A stretch of 64,000 nucleotides of DNA from Lasiosphaeris hirsuta (Eukaryota; Ascomycota; Sordariomycetes; Sordariales; Lasiosphaeriaceae). The notes under the pieces are model-generated. The model ran no database searches, was not told the DNA's origin, and was given only the letters and a program-made list of their open reading frames with translations. This document shows positions 32,353 to 43,218 of this stretch, piece by piece. Made by a program: the position numbers and the translations under genes. Position 1 is the stretch's first letter. Each line of letters begins with the position of its first letter. The stretch lies in contig JAUKUA010000003.1 in assembly GCA_030549175.1 (NCBI GenBank), positions 2,418,001-2,482,000 on the forward strand. Reading direction: 5' to 3'.

Positions 32353-34053
32353 ATGTCGGGGAGGGACCGGCCAGCAAGAATCGCGTCTGTAGAGGACGTT
32401 GATGACGAGGGAAACGTTATTGAGGGAACCGGTCGCTACGCAGCGTCAGTATTCACACCATCCGTCGCCAGTCCGGCCAAGGAGAAGCCCAACACAGGCA
32501 GGACAAGGAAAGACAAGTCGAGGAGAGACTCGACTTCTCTGCTTACCGACTCCGACTCGACGGTACATCCCCACCGAGACTTCTTGAAGAAGTCAACCAA
32601 AGAACGAGACAAGTCAGCAGCCAGCAACAGTAAGAAGGCCATGATTCCCACATCTGCGATGCGGCCTCCGGTCAAGCACGCAAAAACGACGGGTAATATT
32701 CCCCGGAGAGAACTTGAAGCATCATATTATGGGGTGAATCCCACCGTCACACCCGCATCCTCCCGTCCTCGCGCGCAGACATCCAACAGACCCGTGAGCT
32801 ACTATGGCAACCCATCACGGCCACCGCTGGCAAACGCCCGCTTTTATCACAACCAGCCACAGGTCACTACACCCACGTCATTCCCACCACCATCATGGGC
32901 TGGCTCTGGCGGCTCGGGTCCATTTGCACCACCACCATCGCCTGGGCCCGTCATCACACATCAGCAACCAGATTACTTCTCGCGGCCCCTCGGTGATCGC
33001 TTCTCAACCGCCAGGCCCCAATCATCTATGGGTTTCCGCCCGCCGCCCCAGGCCATTGTATATGATGACTTTGAAGAGGAGCCAGTCCGTGAAAAGTCAC
33101 TAGCCCGGCGGCCCTCGACGCATCGAAAAGTGTCCAAGCCCGATGACGACCGGAGGGCGATGCCGCCTCCAAGGCGGCCCGCTACGGCTCGTCCCACCAC
33201 CTTGGCATTCCGCCCTCCGCCCTCTACCCCGGCGAGACGGTCGGTTGGGTTCGACGAGGACGACTTCGTCGGTGGTGATGGCGGTCTTTTCCAAGATATT
33301 TCACCACACCATGCTTATGACTATGGTGCCCCAATTCCTGTGCGAACGCGGTCAAGGAGGCCAAGCGTTGGCGCAACGTCAATTACCTATGATGGAGGGG
33401 ACTTCCGTACCGAGGTAGCCGGGAGGTCTGGCCGGCGGAATTCGTATTACGGTGGCAAGTCGGCATCTTCTGGGAGCGGTTACGAGGACAAGCTTCGCCA
33501 AGCTACCATGTATCAGGAGGAGACCGGAGGGCCCGCATTGCCGCTCACGGCTGAGTCGCTACGCAAGGCAGGCAGGAACGGTGGCAGCAGCAGGTCCACA
33601 AGGAGCTCGGGGAGTCACGACGAGAGCGACTACAGGCAGTCGGCTACCACACGAACCACACGGTCGAGCAACAACGACGAAGACGTGACGATTCGGGTGA
33701 AGGGTAGCACAACGCTCAAAGTGGGCAACGCGGAAATGCAATGCAGGGATGGAGCCGAGATCAACATCATCTCCAGGACCGCTCCCACCTTCCGCACAGT
33801 GGGTGATAAGTCAAGTTACATGGACCAGGATGATCGCCGAACACGGGTTGAGCGGCCTGCAACACGGGTCCGCTCAAACTCGCAAGCAGGTTCCTTCTCA
33901 CGCTCAATTCCAAAGTATGATTACCCTCAGCCCGCCGCTCTGGGATATGACCGGTATTACCAGGACCTACCACATCGGGAGATTCAGCGTGAAATACCGC
34001 CATACCCATCATACCCATCATACCCACGACCAGGTGAAGATGGGTTTTTCTGA
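32353..34053 (+). CDS. 566-aa largely disordered protein with a small ordered C-terminal core
   Basis: The start chosen is the first ATG of the frame (MSGRDRPARIASVEDVDDEG), with G at -3. The frame extends upstream only through non-ATG codons and a CT-rich leader. Most of the protein is Ser, Arg and Pro-rich with short acidic patches and repeated SYYG/YYG pieces, so disorder is likely. A segment near residues 444-475 (DVTIRVKGSTTLKVGNAEMQ, then CRDGAEINII) has alternating hydrophobics typical of beta strands and is the only part that looks folded. The tail is Tyr/Pro-rich (PSYPSYP repeats, ending GEDGFF). I do not recognise a family. The coherent 1.7-kb frame and its composition make a real gene likely. 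No signal peptide or membrane segment is seen. Confidence 0.85.
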   Translation: MSGRDRPARIASVEDVDDEGNVIEGTGRYAASVFTPSVASPAKEKPNTGRTRKDKSRRDSTSLLTDSDSTVHPHRDFLKKSTKERDKSAASNSKKAMIPTSAMRPPVKHAKTTGNIPRRELEASYYGVNPTVTPASSRPRAQTSNRPVSYYGNPSRPPLANARFYHNQPQVTTPTSFPPPSWAGSGGSGPFAPPPSPGPVITHQQPDYFSRPLGDRFSTARPQSSMGFRPPPQAIVYDDFEEEPVREKSLARRPSTHRKVSKPDDDRRAMPPPRRPATARPTTLAFRPPPSTPARRSVGFDEDDFVGGDGGLFQDISPHHAYDYGAPIPVRTRSRRPSVGATSITYDGGDFRTEVAGRSGRRNSYYGGKSASSGSGYEDKLRQATMYQEETGGPALPLTAESLRKAGRNGGSSRSTRSSGSHDESDYRQSATTRTTRSSNNDEDVTIRVKGSTTLKVGNAEMQCRDGAEINIISRTAPTFRTVGDKSSYMDQDDRRTRVERPATRVRSNSQAGSFSRSIPKYDYPQPAALGYDRYYQDLPHREIQREIPPYPSYPSYPRPGEDGFF

Positions 34054-37000
34054 GGGGCGCGGCAGCCTCCTTAACGTCTGCGCCGCCGTTTATTTACGAT
34101 GAGACGACCATGTTGACGAAGTTGATGAAGGCGATGACGATAGGCGGTGAAGTTGGCTTTCACTGGCGTGCATACATTGTTGCCATTTTTGGCGGACTCT
34201 TTGAGCGAGCGTTGATATTCTCCTTGGTGCTTCAATGGATTTTTGCTTCCGATACCTCTTGTCACCAGCTACACTACGAATTTGCACGGGCGGTTGAGCC
34301 TATTATATCTTTTTCGCTTCTCGTTCTGCTCTGTATCATGTGCTACTAGCATGGCGGACTTGTTGCCACGTCACAGTCTGATGACGGAAAAGTTCATACC
34401 CAAAACCGGCATGGGGTAAATTGGCGTCGGCTGTTCAATGCCGACATCATTTCTCAACATTTTTCTATTCTCTCTGGGGGCTCCTGGGGTTTGGATGCAA
34501 TTTTGTGTAGGTCACATTTTGGAGATTCATGCCCATCGCGATGATTGGGGAGGAGATGTTTCGAGCGATGTTTGAACACCCAATGGTCATTTCCTTTGCC
34601 GGGCTCGTTCATGCCCGCCGTGTTCGCCTACATTTACGATTTTATTTCGTCTTCCTGTTTCATCACTTCCTCCGCTACACCTTCGCCAGGGCAAGATTGA
34701 ACACCCGGACACAAATCCTTCAGCCGCCTCTACTCCCTGTCCTCCTCGCTTTTTGGTTGATTGTTCTGTTTCATTTCTACGCAGAAATGGCTGTGCCATG
34801 CTGTTGCGAGAACTGTCGTCTTCTGTATTGAAGTACCGGTACCTGTTTTCACATTTGCAGTGGTGTAAAAGAGGTGGGAGGCCTGCTTTTATTTGGCTCG
34901 GGAAAATACCCGATGGAGGATAGATTTCTGTTCGGCAATGGAAGTTCACACTTCTTGCGGGGAGTGACATAAGGTTGCTCATTGCCAATTGACGGGGCAG
35001 AAATGGGAGGGGAACTCATGCCATCTTCTGGTGTTTTCTTTGTTTAGGATGTGGGATATCAGCCTTGGGTTTATATGACAGGGCGTTTTTAAATTTTAAT
35101 TCACCCGTACTAGCTGCCCTTCTTCGGGGAGGGCTATGGGCTAGTTGGAGCAACATGGGAGGGCATTCGTTATGGTATTTGCACGGATAGCAATTGGAAC
35201 AGGGCAGGCGTTTTTATCTGGGTTTTTGGTGCGGCTGATATCTCGTTTACTTCTCTCTGCTGCTGGGAGATGGCATGGTTCTTTTGGGGGAAGGTAGCTA
35301 TGAACCTTTTCATTGTCGGTATAGATATTTGCTGAATTGAAATTTTGGATGTGCACAAACACGCTTCAGATCCAACCGCAGCATGTGAAATAATACTTAT
35401 GAAATCGAAATTCCTATTTGCCGCAAGGGACAGCTAGGATGAGTGTTGTCTGGTAATACGTAGCACAACATGGATAGCGGTTTGTATACCGGCCCCTTCC
35501 GACCTGTCACTTGATGTTGAAGGCATTAATTACAAGGCGAAATCAACCTTGCCGAAGAGTTGACGTGTTGCGTCCATGTCAGACCTGTAAGACACCACGC
35601 AAGGTCCAAAATAGCACTGGCGACAGCGTCATGCACGGGTTTATAGGGGACTTCCAGCTCGCTGGGCTGTCTTCGCGTGTGCTGCACATACGCATCAAGG
35701 CACGTCGTGACACATCTCTGAAACGCAAGGACCCTCTTGACGGGCGAGCGGAGGAAGGAAATTTGGGGGGGAGATCTCATGTTCTCGAATCCTCGAGGGA
35801 AGGACTAACCTCTTTCCGCTCACGATGCTGGCCTGAATGCCCCACTCACGCCTTGCACACTATGAGGCTCGTTTGGTTGGGGTGAGGAAGGTTGGAGTTG
35901 TAGGATTTGGGTGTGGAGGCGGAGGCGGGGCCAGAACGTCTGTTCGCGGACCCGGCATGGTGGTGGCGACCAATGTTCTGGGAACGTTTCCGTGGGTGAT
36001 TTGAATATCCGTAGGACTGAAGGCCACACCAATGGGTCGATGAAGGTCGCACCACGAAGAAGAGATAAATAAGGCAGAAAAAATAGCAGACCATTCACCC
36101 ATTCAATCCTGCCCGTGGTGTCTGGTTCACGGTGGCCATGGATACCATCGGACACAGCATCGCAGTCGAGGGTCGCTCATTGGGTGATCAAGTACCTGCT
36201 TGAAAATTCTAATTCTATAGGTGGCAAGTCTCGGAAGTGGAGGCTGCTTTCGTGTCTCTGCATGCCTCTAGCATGCATGCAATCGGCGGGCGATGATGAT
36301 GTGTTTACACTAGTGGGTTGGTCAAGCTGTTAGGACTGGCACTCGGCTTTTTTTTTTGAGGCAATAATCAATTCCAGACAGGCCGCCATGGAGTCTTCTC
36401 GTCGGATGCGAGGTGGCCGAGGAGCAGCGCCCCGCCTTGCCCGCCTTTTCTCGTCTGAGGGGATCCCAGGCTGACCAGGATCCGTCCCGTTGGAAGCCGA
36501 AGCTTTGGGAGGCGGGGCTGGTGGGGTAGTAGTGGCCCGTGTGAAGCAGGAGACGGCGGGGTGGTATTGATGAAATCTGTTGCCTGGCGGTTGCCAGGCA
36601 GGTGAGTTCTTTTGTTTACCTCACGTCATCGGCGCATTCCCGCTCTTCCTCCAGCCTTGCCAGTCAACAAAGCGACATGTACCACAAGGAAAGAAAAAAA
36701 AAAAAGGCCTCTGTCAGTGAACCCAAATTTCACATGGGAAAATTGACCCTCCTACCCCCTGTAGTCGTGCGCCTGCAGCCAGTACCTCCTCTCCGGGGCA
36801 CAATTGGCGGAAAGGACTGCAAATGCAGCTTCGTGTGTAACCCTTCCGTAACGCCGTAACACCGCCCTTCGTAAATGAGAAGGGGGAAAAAGGGTATGTT
36901 ACGGGCTAGGATATCGGTAGGAGGGTCTCCTTAGTTAACAGCTATTGCCACCCTTTGGGGTCGGCACGTCCCAATCGCCTCCGGCGAAAACCTTGGACGC

Positions 37001-37491
37001 ATGTAAAGCCAATAAAGATAGAGAAATGCTGAGATGCCTGGGCAACAGGGTGCCCGCCCCAGTTGGCAGAAACCAGTGCACAATCAATCATATGCATTGG
37101 AGACACAACCTCGAAGCCCCAGCCCCAGCCTCTTTTCCATAGGCCAGCGCGAGCCACACGTCCCCCAACCTCCCGTTTCCGGGTCAACCACATCGAACCA
37201 CAACATCATACCCGCCTTGCATTTCCCTTTCTCATGCATCTACGAGCCATCAATTTACAGTGGACGTAGTTGCCCATCCACCACTTTTCATCACCCGCCA
37301 CTGAATCGCCATCGTCATCTTCACTACCGTCGTCGAATTGGGTACTAATCACACGACAACAAAGACAACACACAGAGTAGCTGCCTGCTTTGGCTACCAC
37401 TCTCGGCCTGGCTGGTTGACCAGCTTGCACCAGCCGAGTCAATCTTGATTCAGCATTCCCCAAATTCACATCCAACACCGAGACCGCGGCC
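34054..37491. other. Intergenic stretch between two plus-strand genes
   Basis: The left part is AT-rich 3' flank of the 566-aa gene. The right part becomes CT-rich toward 37492, as expected of the leader of the membrane-protein gene. An A13 run lies near 36693-36705. Short frames are present, but none has a recognisable product. Confidence 0.5.
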
Positions 37492-38859
37492 ATGGCCCCC
37501 GCAATCATCAACGCCCTCATCAAATCCACAATCAATGCTCGCGCGAGTCCCGAGTCTGATCTCACCTCGCTAGGACCGCTTCATCTTCGGTCCATCCTCG
37601 TCGCCCGCAATGACGCCACGCCCGAGGTAGACCCAGGTGCCGGCCTGATGCATCCCAAAGACATCAATAACAACGCCGTATTCGCCGTGTTCGGAATTCT
37701 CGGCGCCGCCTTTGTGTGCGGTGGCATTTGGTTCTTCTTCTGGGCCAAGAACGGCGGCTTCGTCTTCAAGGAGGATGATTGGGACGACTACAAGTCGACA
37801 GTGTTGCGCCGCAAGGGCCCCAACGGCACAACACTGTCGGGTGCGACCGAGAGCACGATTCTCGGCGGTGGCAGCATCTACAAGGACGTCGATGACGGTA
37901 GCACCGAGGATGCTACCACTGTTGTTAGCGGCACTACGGGTATTACTGGAATCACAGGCGGCGTCTCGGACGTTTCAGGACGCGAGAAGCGCCGTAAGAA
38001 GCGTGAGCAGAAGGAGCGCGACAAGGAGCGGCGGCGTGAGGAGAAGGAGCGGGAGAAGGAGGAACGTAAGCGTGGCAAGTCGGGGACACGCCGCAAGGTC
38101 GGCGCTGACGGCGTTCTGATCGACGAGCACGCTGAAGAGGAAGCCAAGGAGCATCTGCGCAGCTACCGCCACGAAAAGCCCGCCCGAGTCGGCGGCCTCA
38201 ACAAGGAAAGCGAAGCCAGCTCGTGGGGTGACTCTACCAACCCGAGTTATTCGAGTGCGAGCGGATCTCACGCTGACGCCTCGACTGAAACTGGCAGCAC
38301 TGTCACCTCGGAACTCATCAACCACCGCGAGCGCACGCCCACTACTACCCCTACCAAGAAGACCAGGGAGGGTGGTGAGCGGAGTGAGCGGAGTGAGCGG
38401 AGTGAGAAGAAGGAGAGAACAGGTGAACGTAGCACCGGCGGTATCCGCAAGGTGTACTCCACCGCCGACAAGACGGCGAACCGCGAGGCTGAGCGTCTTC
38501 GCGCCGAGGCAAAGAAGATGCAGGAGAAGGAGAAGAGTCGGTCTACACAACGACGCGATTTCAGCTGGCAGCGGGCCGACGACATGGCTTTGCGCCGCAT
38601 TGATGAGAGCGTCGTCGACGAGTCTGTTGTCAGCGGGTCCCGTGCTCCTGAGTCCCGCATCCCGGGCAGCTGGGCTGAAAGCGACCTCGGTACCGGGAGC
38701 GATGTGGGCACCAAGGTATACAAGCACCCGGTGCACATCCCGGTAAGCAACAGCAGCACGGCAACGAGTGACTTTGCATATACCGAAGAAAGGCGCAAGA
38801 AGCGGGCTGCTGGTGGTGGCCGAAGACGCCGTGAAGGAGACGGTGACAGTGTTGTTTAA
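37492..38859 (+). CDS. Single-pass membrane protein with long charged cytosolic tail
   Basis: A single exon of 455 aa, with an ideal start context (GCGGCCATGGCC). The N-terminal ~60 residues carry no obvious signal peptide. Residues ~62-85 (AVFAVFGILGAAFVCGGIWF, then FFWAKN) form one transmembrane helix followed by an acidic, aromatic juxtamembrane piece (FKEDDWDDYKSTVLRRKGPN). Next come Thr/Gly repeats (GITGITGG) and a long Arg/Lys/Glu-rich segment near 165-200 (REKRRKKREQKERDKERR), probably a charged helix or coiled coil. A Ser/Thr-rich region follows with three ER-S repeats (SERSERSE, a 12-nt duplication in DNA), then a basic C-terminus. I do not recognise a named family. A type III-like orientation with a cytosolic tail is inferred from the positive charge after the helix. 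The frame, start and composition support a real gene. Confidence 0.82.
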   Translation: MAPAIINALIKSTINARASPESDLTSLGPLHLRSILVARNDATPEVDPGAGLMHPKDINNNAVFAVFGILGAAFVCGGIWFFFWAKNGGFVFKEDDWDDYKSTVLRRKGPNGTTLSGATESTILGGGSIYKDVDDGSTEDATTVVSGTTGITGITGGVSDVSGREKRRKKREQKERDKERRREEKEREKEERKRGKSGTRRKVGADGVLIDEHAEEEAKEHLRSYRHEKPARVGGLNKESEASSWGDSTNPSYSSASGSHADASTETGSTVTSELINHRERTPTTTPTKKTREGGERSERSERSEKKERTGERSTGGIRKVYSTADKTANREAERLRAEAKKMQEKEKSRSTQRRDFSWQRADDMALRRIDESVVDESVVSGSRAPESRIPGSWAESDLGTGSDVGTKVYKHPVHIPVSNSSTATSDFAYTEERRKKRAAGGGRRRREGDGDSVV

Positions 38860-41155
38860 GTTTGACGATTTTCCGACGGATGAGAATGTGAAAACGGGAG
38901 GGGGGGTGTGGATTTCGGTATGTGTTCACAACAGCCTGCCGTATTGCGGCTCATGGGCCCATACACAAGGGGCCGGGCGACGATATGGGACGGGACTGGA
39001 CCATCACAACAGGCGTTTTTGCGGCGGTTTTGGGCTATTTGATGCCGATGTCAATCATGTAGTAGTATACGACGCGAAGTCGGAACGGAGATGGATACCT
39101 CGTTGCCTTACCTATTTTAGCTATGAAACAGATATTCCCCCAACCTCGATCGTAAGGTTTTGTCGGAATGTGTCGTGTCGGGGGGGGGGGGGTATCTCGC
39201 CTACAAATGATGCTTAGGACTACGATGGTGAGTTCGTATGCCCCTTTCCATTGCAATCAATCTCAAGATAAAAACATTGGACTCTAAGATATCTTGCAAC
39301 GGGACAGTCCACCTTGGGCCGCGTCGTACACAGCTACCGACCATTTGGGGCGAGCTGAAATTCAATACTTTCTACTGTGCGCGTCGTTTGCGGGCCGGGT
39401 CGGGACGTGCGCAGGGACCGTGATGGGGCGAGTCCCGACGGATCTGAGGCATGTTTGGACTATCGCTGTCATTTGGGGCCATTGGGGGAGAGGAGGTTTC
39501 AGCTTCCTAGGGCTGCCCGTGGTCTTTTGCGATTTCCCCTTCTGAGTACGGAGCCATAAACCCACAGGGAGATTATCGCCAACAGATTCCTAGATGCCAG
39601 AATGTTCGGCGCATGGAATGAAATGGCGAGGGGTCGCCATGGTATCGTCCGTATTCGCCGTGAGATTGAGGGATGGGAAGGAGCTGGACAGCGCAAAACA
39701 TCACCCCTGCATTTGGTGACGCACTCCGACTCTCAAATAGTGGACTCGTCTTTATTTCACCTTGCGAACTGGTAGGCTTGCCTATTTTAGCCTTCAACAG
39801 GCTGGCAAGGCTGGTTGCCTGACCTCCCAAGCTGTGCCGCCTGGTGACGAATCCAGCAATGGTCGGGGCTACCGGCTCACCGAGAGCTAAAGGGCATCTC
39901 AGTCACGTACAAAATGGTATTACTGAGCACGACCCAAGATCGTAGCCTGCGCCTGTATTGGGAGTTGGTTGTGCCTCCCTTTTGAAACCACTGCCCGGCC
40001 CTTGCAGCTTCACAGGGACCCGGCTGAGTTCAGGCACTGGAGATCTGATGGATCCGATGGATCTTGGGTATTGGGCTAGTTTTATGCGCGCTGACTTGCA
40101 ACATTCGAATTGCTGAGTAGCTGCATTTATGCCTGCTGAAGATGTGCGCAGATGGAATAAAATAAAACGAGAGGCATCACATCACATGGGTGTCTCTTGA
40201 CAATGGCAGTACTAGCAATCCAAGTGGCCGCATTTGCTGCTGCGCTGCGTCTGGAGCCTCGATTCAACGTGTTCCAGGCTGCCCTGTCTGGCTTCGGAGG
40301 GGTTGCGAGATCTCCAACCGTTCCGCAGCGTCATCTGTGGCTGCGACCGAAGAATCCCTGCCGTCTAGATGCAGCGGTCCATCCTTTCCCCTCCACTGTG
40401 ATAACGGACAATCAAGCCGGAGTAATCATGCGCTTAACGCTGTGTTAGCGTGCTAGCGCGCCAGCTCGTTTTCGCGCGGCTTCTGGCGCTGCTGCGTGCA
40501 GGCGCGGGAAACCAAGGAAGGCCCTGTGCATCCCAAAAAGCCCAGGCGCTGGTGCATGGACAGCGACCGACCTCTTCCGGTATCCAGTCTGAACCATCTG
40601 AGCATCTGGGGCAGCATCACCCAATCTGCCTCCTCCGACAATCTCCAACTCTCCCTTCCATACTCGTTCCTTTTTCAATTCCCCTCCTCCGTAGCCACTG
40701 TAACGACTAGTACCTCGTCCCTTATTGCTTTTCCTTCTTCCCTTCCATCTCGACGACGAGCACCTCGTTCCATCCAGCACGAAATATCGAATTCTAGCCG
40801 CCATCAGACGCCCAGCTGCGCTGCGTTGTTATCAGCGACAACTGCCACAGCGTGACGCACCCGCACATCCGCACGCCAACCAAGTTGAGTTCAGCATTGT
40901 CAACCGACCATAAGGACCACCGACCGCCGCCGCCCCTCGCCTCGCCTCATTCGCCAAGTCCCCCGAACGACTGGCTTTACTCGTGGCCACATCCGAACTG
41001 AGAAAAAAAAAAAATCGAAAGTCGCTGGGAGAAGAGGGCAACGTGGGAGAACGCTATAGTTACCGAATGCTCGAGGCTTAGGCGGTGACGCCAACGACGG
41101 CCGTCGAAGCAAAACGATCGAGCGACAACGCAACTAGATTGTCAATACCTTCACC
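38860..41155. other. Intergenic stretch between the membrane-protein gene and the SPRY adaptor gene
   Basis: It contains a G13 run at 39180-39192 and, near 41000, an A12 run inside a leader that becomes C-rich and purine-poor toward 41155. It should hold the promoter and 5' leader of the SPRY gene. No other coding frame was recognised. Confidence 0.5.
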
Positions 41156-42808
41156 ATGTCCGACTACAGCCCCGGGCTAAATGGCATCATCATCGGCCTA
41201 CTGTCGTCCTTCGGCTCGGCCATCCTCATCGCGTGCATCTTCCTCGTCTTCTACTTCTTCCGATTCACAGCATCGGGGCGTATTCTACTCGACCGGATCG
41301 GTCGACCAGGCGAGTACGATGATGAGCAGGCGTTTGTGCGAGAGGAGGCCGAAGCCCTCGAGAACATGGACGATATGCAAAGGACAGAATACCTGAGGGC
41401 CAAAGGTGAAGATCACATCCTTATCAGGAACCAAACCACATTGACTTGCTGACGCGTGTGATCATCCTCGCAGCTTTCATTACCGCAAACCCCCCCGAGT
41501 CATTGCAGACCGACATCTCACTGTCGCAGTACCTGGCCATTCAGGAAAAGGGTGTAGCAGCCTGGGAGTTTGAACCGGAGCTGGAGATCGCAAACTGCTT
41601 TGTCGAGGGCCGCACCGAGATCGAGTTCTTCGACTCGGAATGCACCGTCATGAGCAACCTGCCGGTCCCCAAGCAAAACGAGGTCTACTACTGGGAAGCC
41701 AAGGTATACGATAAGCCCGACAGCACTTTGTTGAGTATAGGCATGGCTACCAAGCCTTATCCGCTGTTTAGACTCCCAGGTATGAGGCTCCCGCATTTAT
41801 GCGCATTATGCGCATATTAGGATGGGCAGATGCTGACGAGGCACAGGTTTCCACAGATACTCGGTGGCATATTTGTCCAACGGCACTCGCCGCTATAACC
41901 AGCCATTTACCCCGACTGCATATGGGCCGCACATTGTGCAAGGTGACGTTATCGGCGTCGGCTACCGGCCCCGGACTGGCACAATATTCTTCACACGGAA
42001 CGGCAAGAAGTTGGAGGACGTGGTCCACGGCCTGAAGTCTCAGAATTTCTTTCCTGCCATCGGTGCGAATGGGCCGAGCATCATCCATGTCAACTTCGGT
42101 CAGGCCGGCTTTGTTTTTATCGAGGCCAATGTGAAGAAATGGGGTCTTGCACCAATGACAGGCTCCCTGGCACCGCCACCTCCGTACGGGTCGGAGGCGG
42201 GTAGCATTCTTCTCGAAGCGGGAAGGAAGGACGGCTTCCCGAGTGCACAAGGCCGCGGCCACATGTACAGCCATTCCGTCCAGACCTATCCAAGGCAGGG
42301 TACGGGCTTAGATCCGGGTCACAACCGGTCGAGATCTGGAAATTTCCGGGTTCTGCCGCCAACCAGCCCGGGCCCTCTTCGCAGCCCCACAGATATTTCC
42401 CTCGCCCATTTGATACCCACGGATGACGGCGGAGAGCCGAGTAGCGCCGCCGCCGCCGCCACCACCACCGCCGCTGCTCCACCAACCGGTGAGCACCGGT
42501 CCGGCGTCGGACTAGGCTTGCGCGACTCGGATGGCCATCCTCCCCCAGAGTATACAAGCCCTGCACACTCGGAAGCAGGCGATGGGGACAGTCGCAGAAA
42601 CAGCATCGATAGCGAAAACGCACCCCTGATCCGCTTCACAAGGACTCGGGGCGACTCTTCTGCCACCGCGAGGGCAATCCCCAGCAATACCAATCGAAGT
42701 TCTCAAGGACCACCAAGCCCACCGATTCCGAGCTACCAAGATGCCGTTCAACAAGGCGCTGGGCGTGATAGGAGTGACAGCACTAGGACTGTGAGGCCTA
42801 CGAGGTAG
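41156..42808 (+). CDS. Ssh4/Ear1-type endosomal SPRY-domain membrane adaptor with PPxY motifs
   Basis: Three exons, 41156-41405, 41474-41779 and 41847-42808, give 505 aa. The introns are 68 nt (GTGAAG...CGCAG) and 67 nt (GTATGA...CACAG), both splitting Ala or Gly codons in phase 1. The splice joins restore LRAKAFITANPP and FRLPGFHRYSVAYLSNG. Residues ~10-36 form a transmembrane helix. A linker with acidic helices follows, then a SPRY domain (~120-285) with YYWEAKVYDKP, GMATKPYPLFRLPG, GDVIGVGYRPRTGTIFFTRNG and the closing HVNFGQAGF. The disordered tail has two PPxY motifs, PPPPY at 295-299 and PPPEY at 417-421, which bind WW domains of Nedd4/Rsp5 ubiquitin ligases. In yeast Ssh4 and Ear1 use this layout on endosomes and vacuoles to bring Rsp5 to membrane cargo for multivesicular-body sorting; the same role is inferred here. 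A GCC/ACC repeat encodes an Ala/Thr run near 385-395. Confidence 0.95.
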
Positions 42809-43152
42809 GCGAGACCGTCCAGGATTCTGGATTTAGTTGAATGAGAGCGATTATACATATTGGAACGGGGCGGCGCCGGTGGTGCCATATAGCAGGTACA
42901 GGTGCCTTGGAGACGATTCACATTGGCAGCTTCTCTGACCATTTGAGATTGGGTCGAGTATTTGAGCCCAACACCATCATACCTTGACGGATGAATTTTC
43001 TTTGTTTCTTTTTTTTTTCCAAACTTGGAGGAACAGGGGTGCATATCGGCGGCGCCCCGTCGCCCTAAAGTAACTCTTGTGACGCACCTAAGAAGGGCAA
43101 GCAAAACAAAGTAGACTGCGTTTCGCTGGCCGACGTGCCGAGTCCACATCCA

Positions 43153-43156
<4 letters not shown>

Positions 43157-43215
<59 letters not shown>
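43157..43215 (+). repeat. (CA)29 dinucleotide microsatellite
   Basis: Fifty-nine uninterrupted nucleotides of CA repeat, flanked by CACAAA on the left and CGCAAACAAA on the right. It lies about 350 nt 3' of the SPRY gene, possibly within its 3' untranslated region. Length polymorphism between strains is expected. Confidence 0.98.

Positions 43216-43218
<3 letters not shown>

Noticed and set aside
37975..38736. 253-codon antisense frame opposite the membrane-protein gene
   Set aside because: It is a shadow of the sense frame's codon bias; the sense gene has an ideal start and structured composition.
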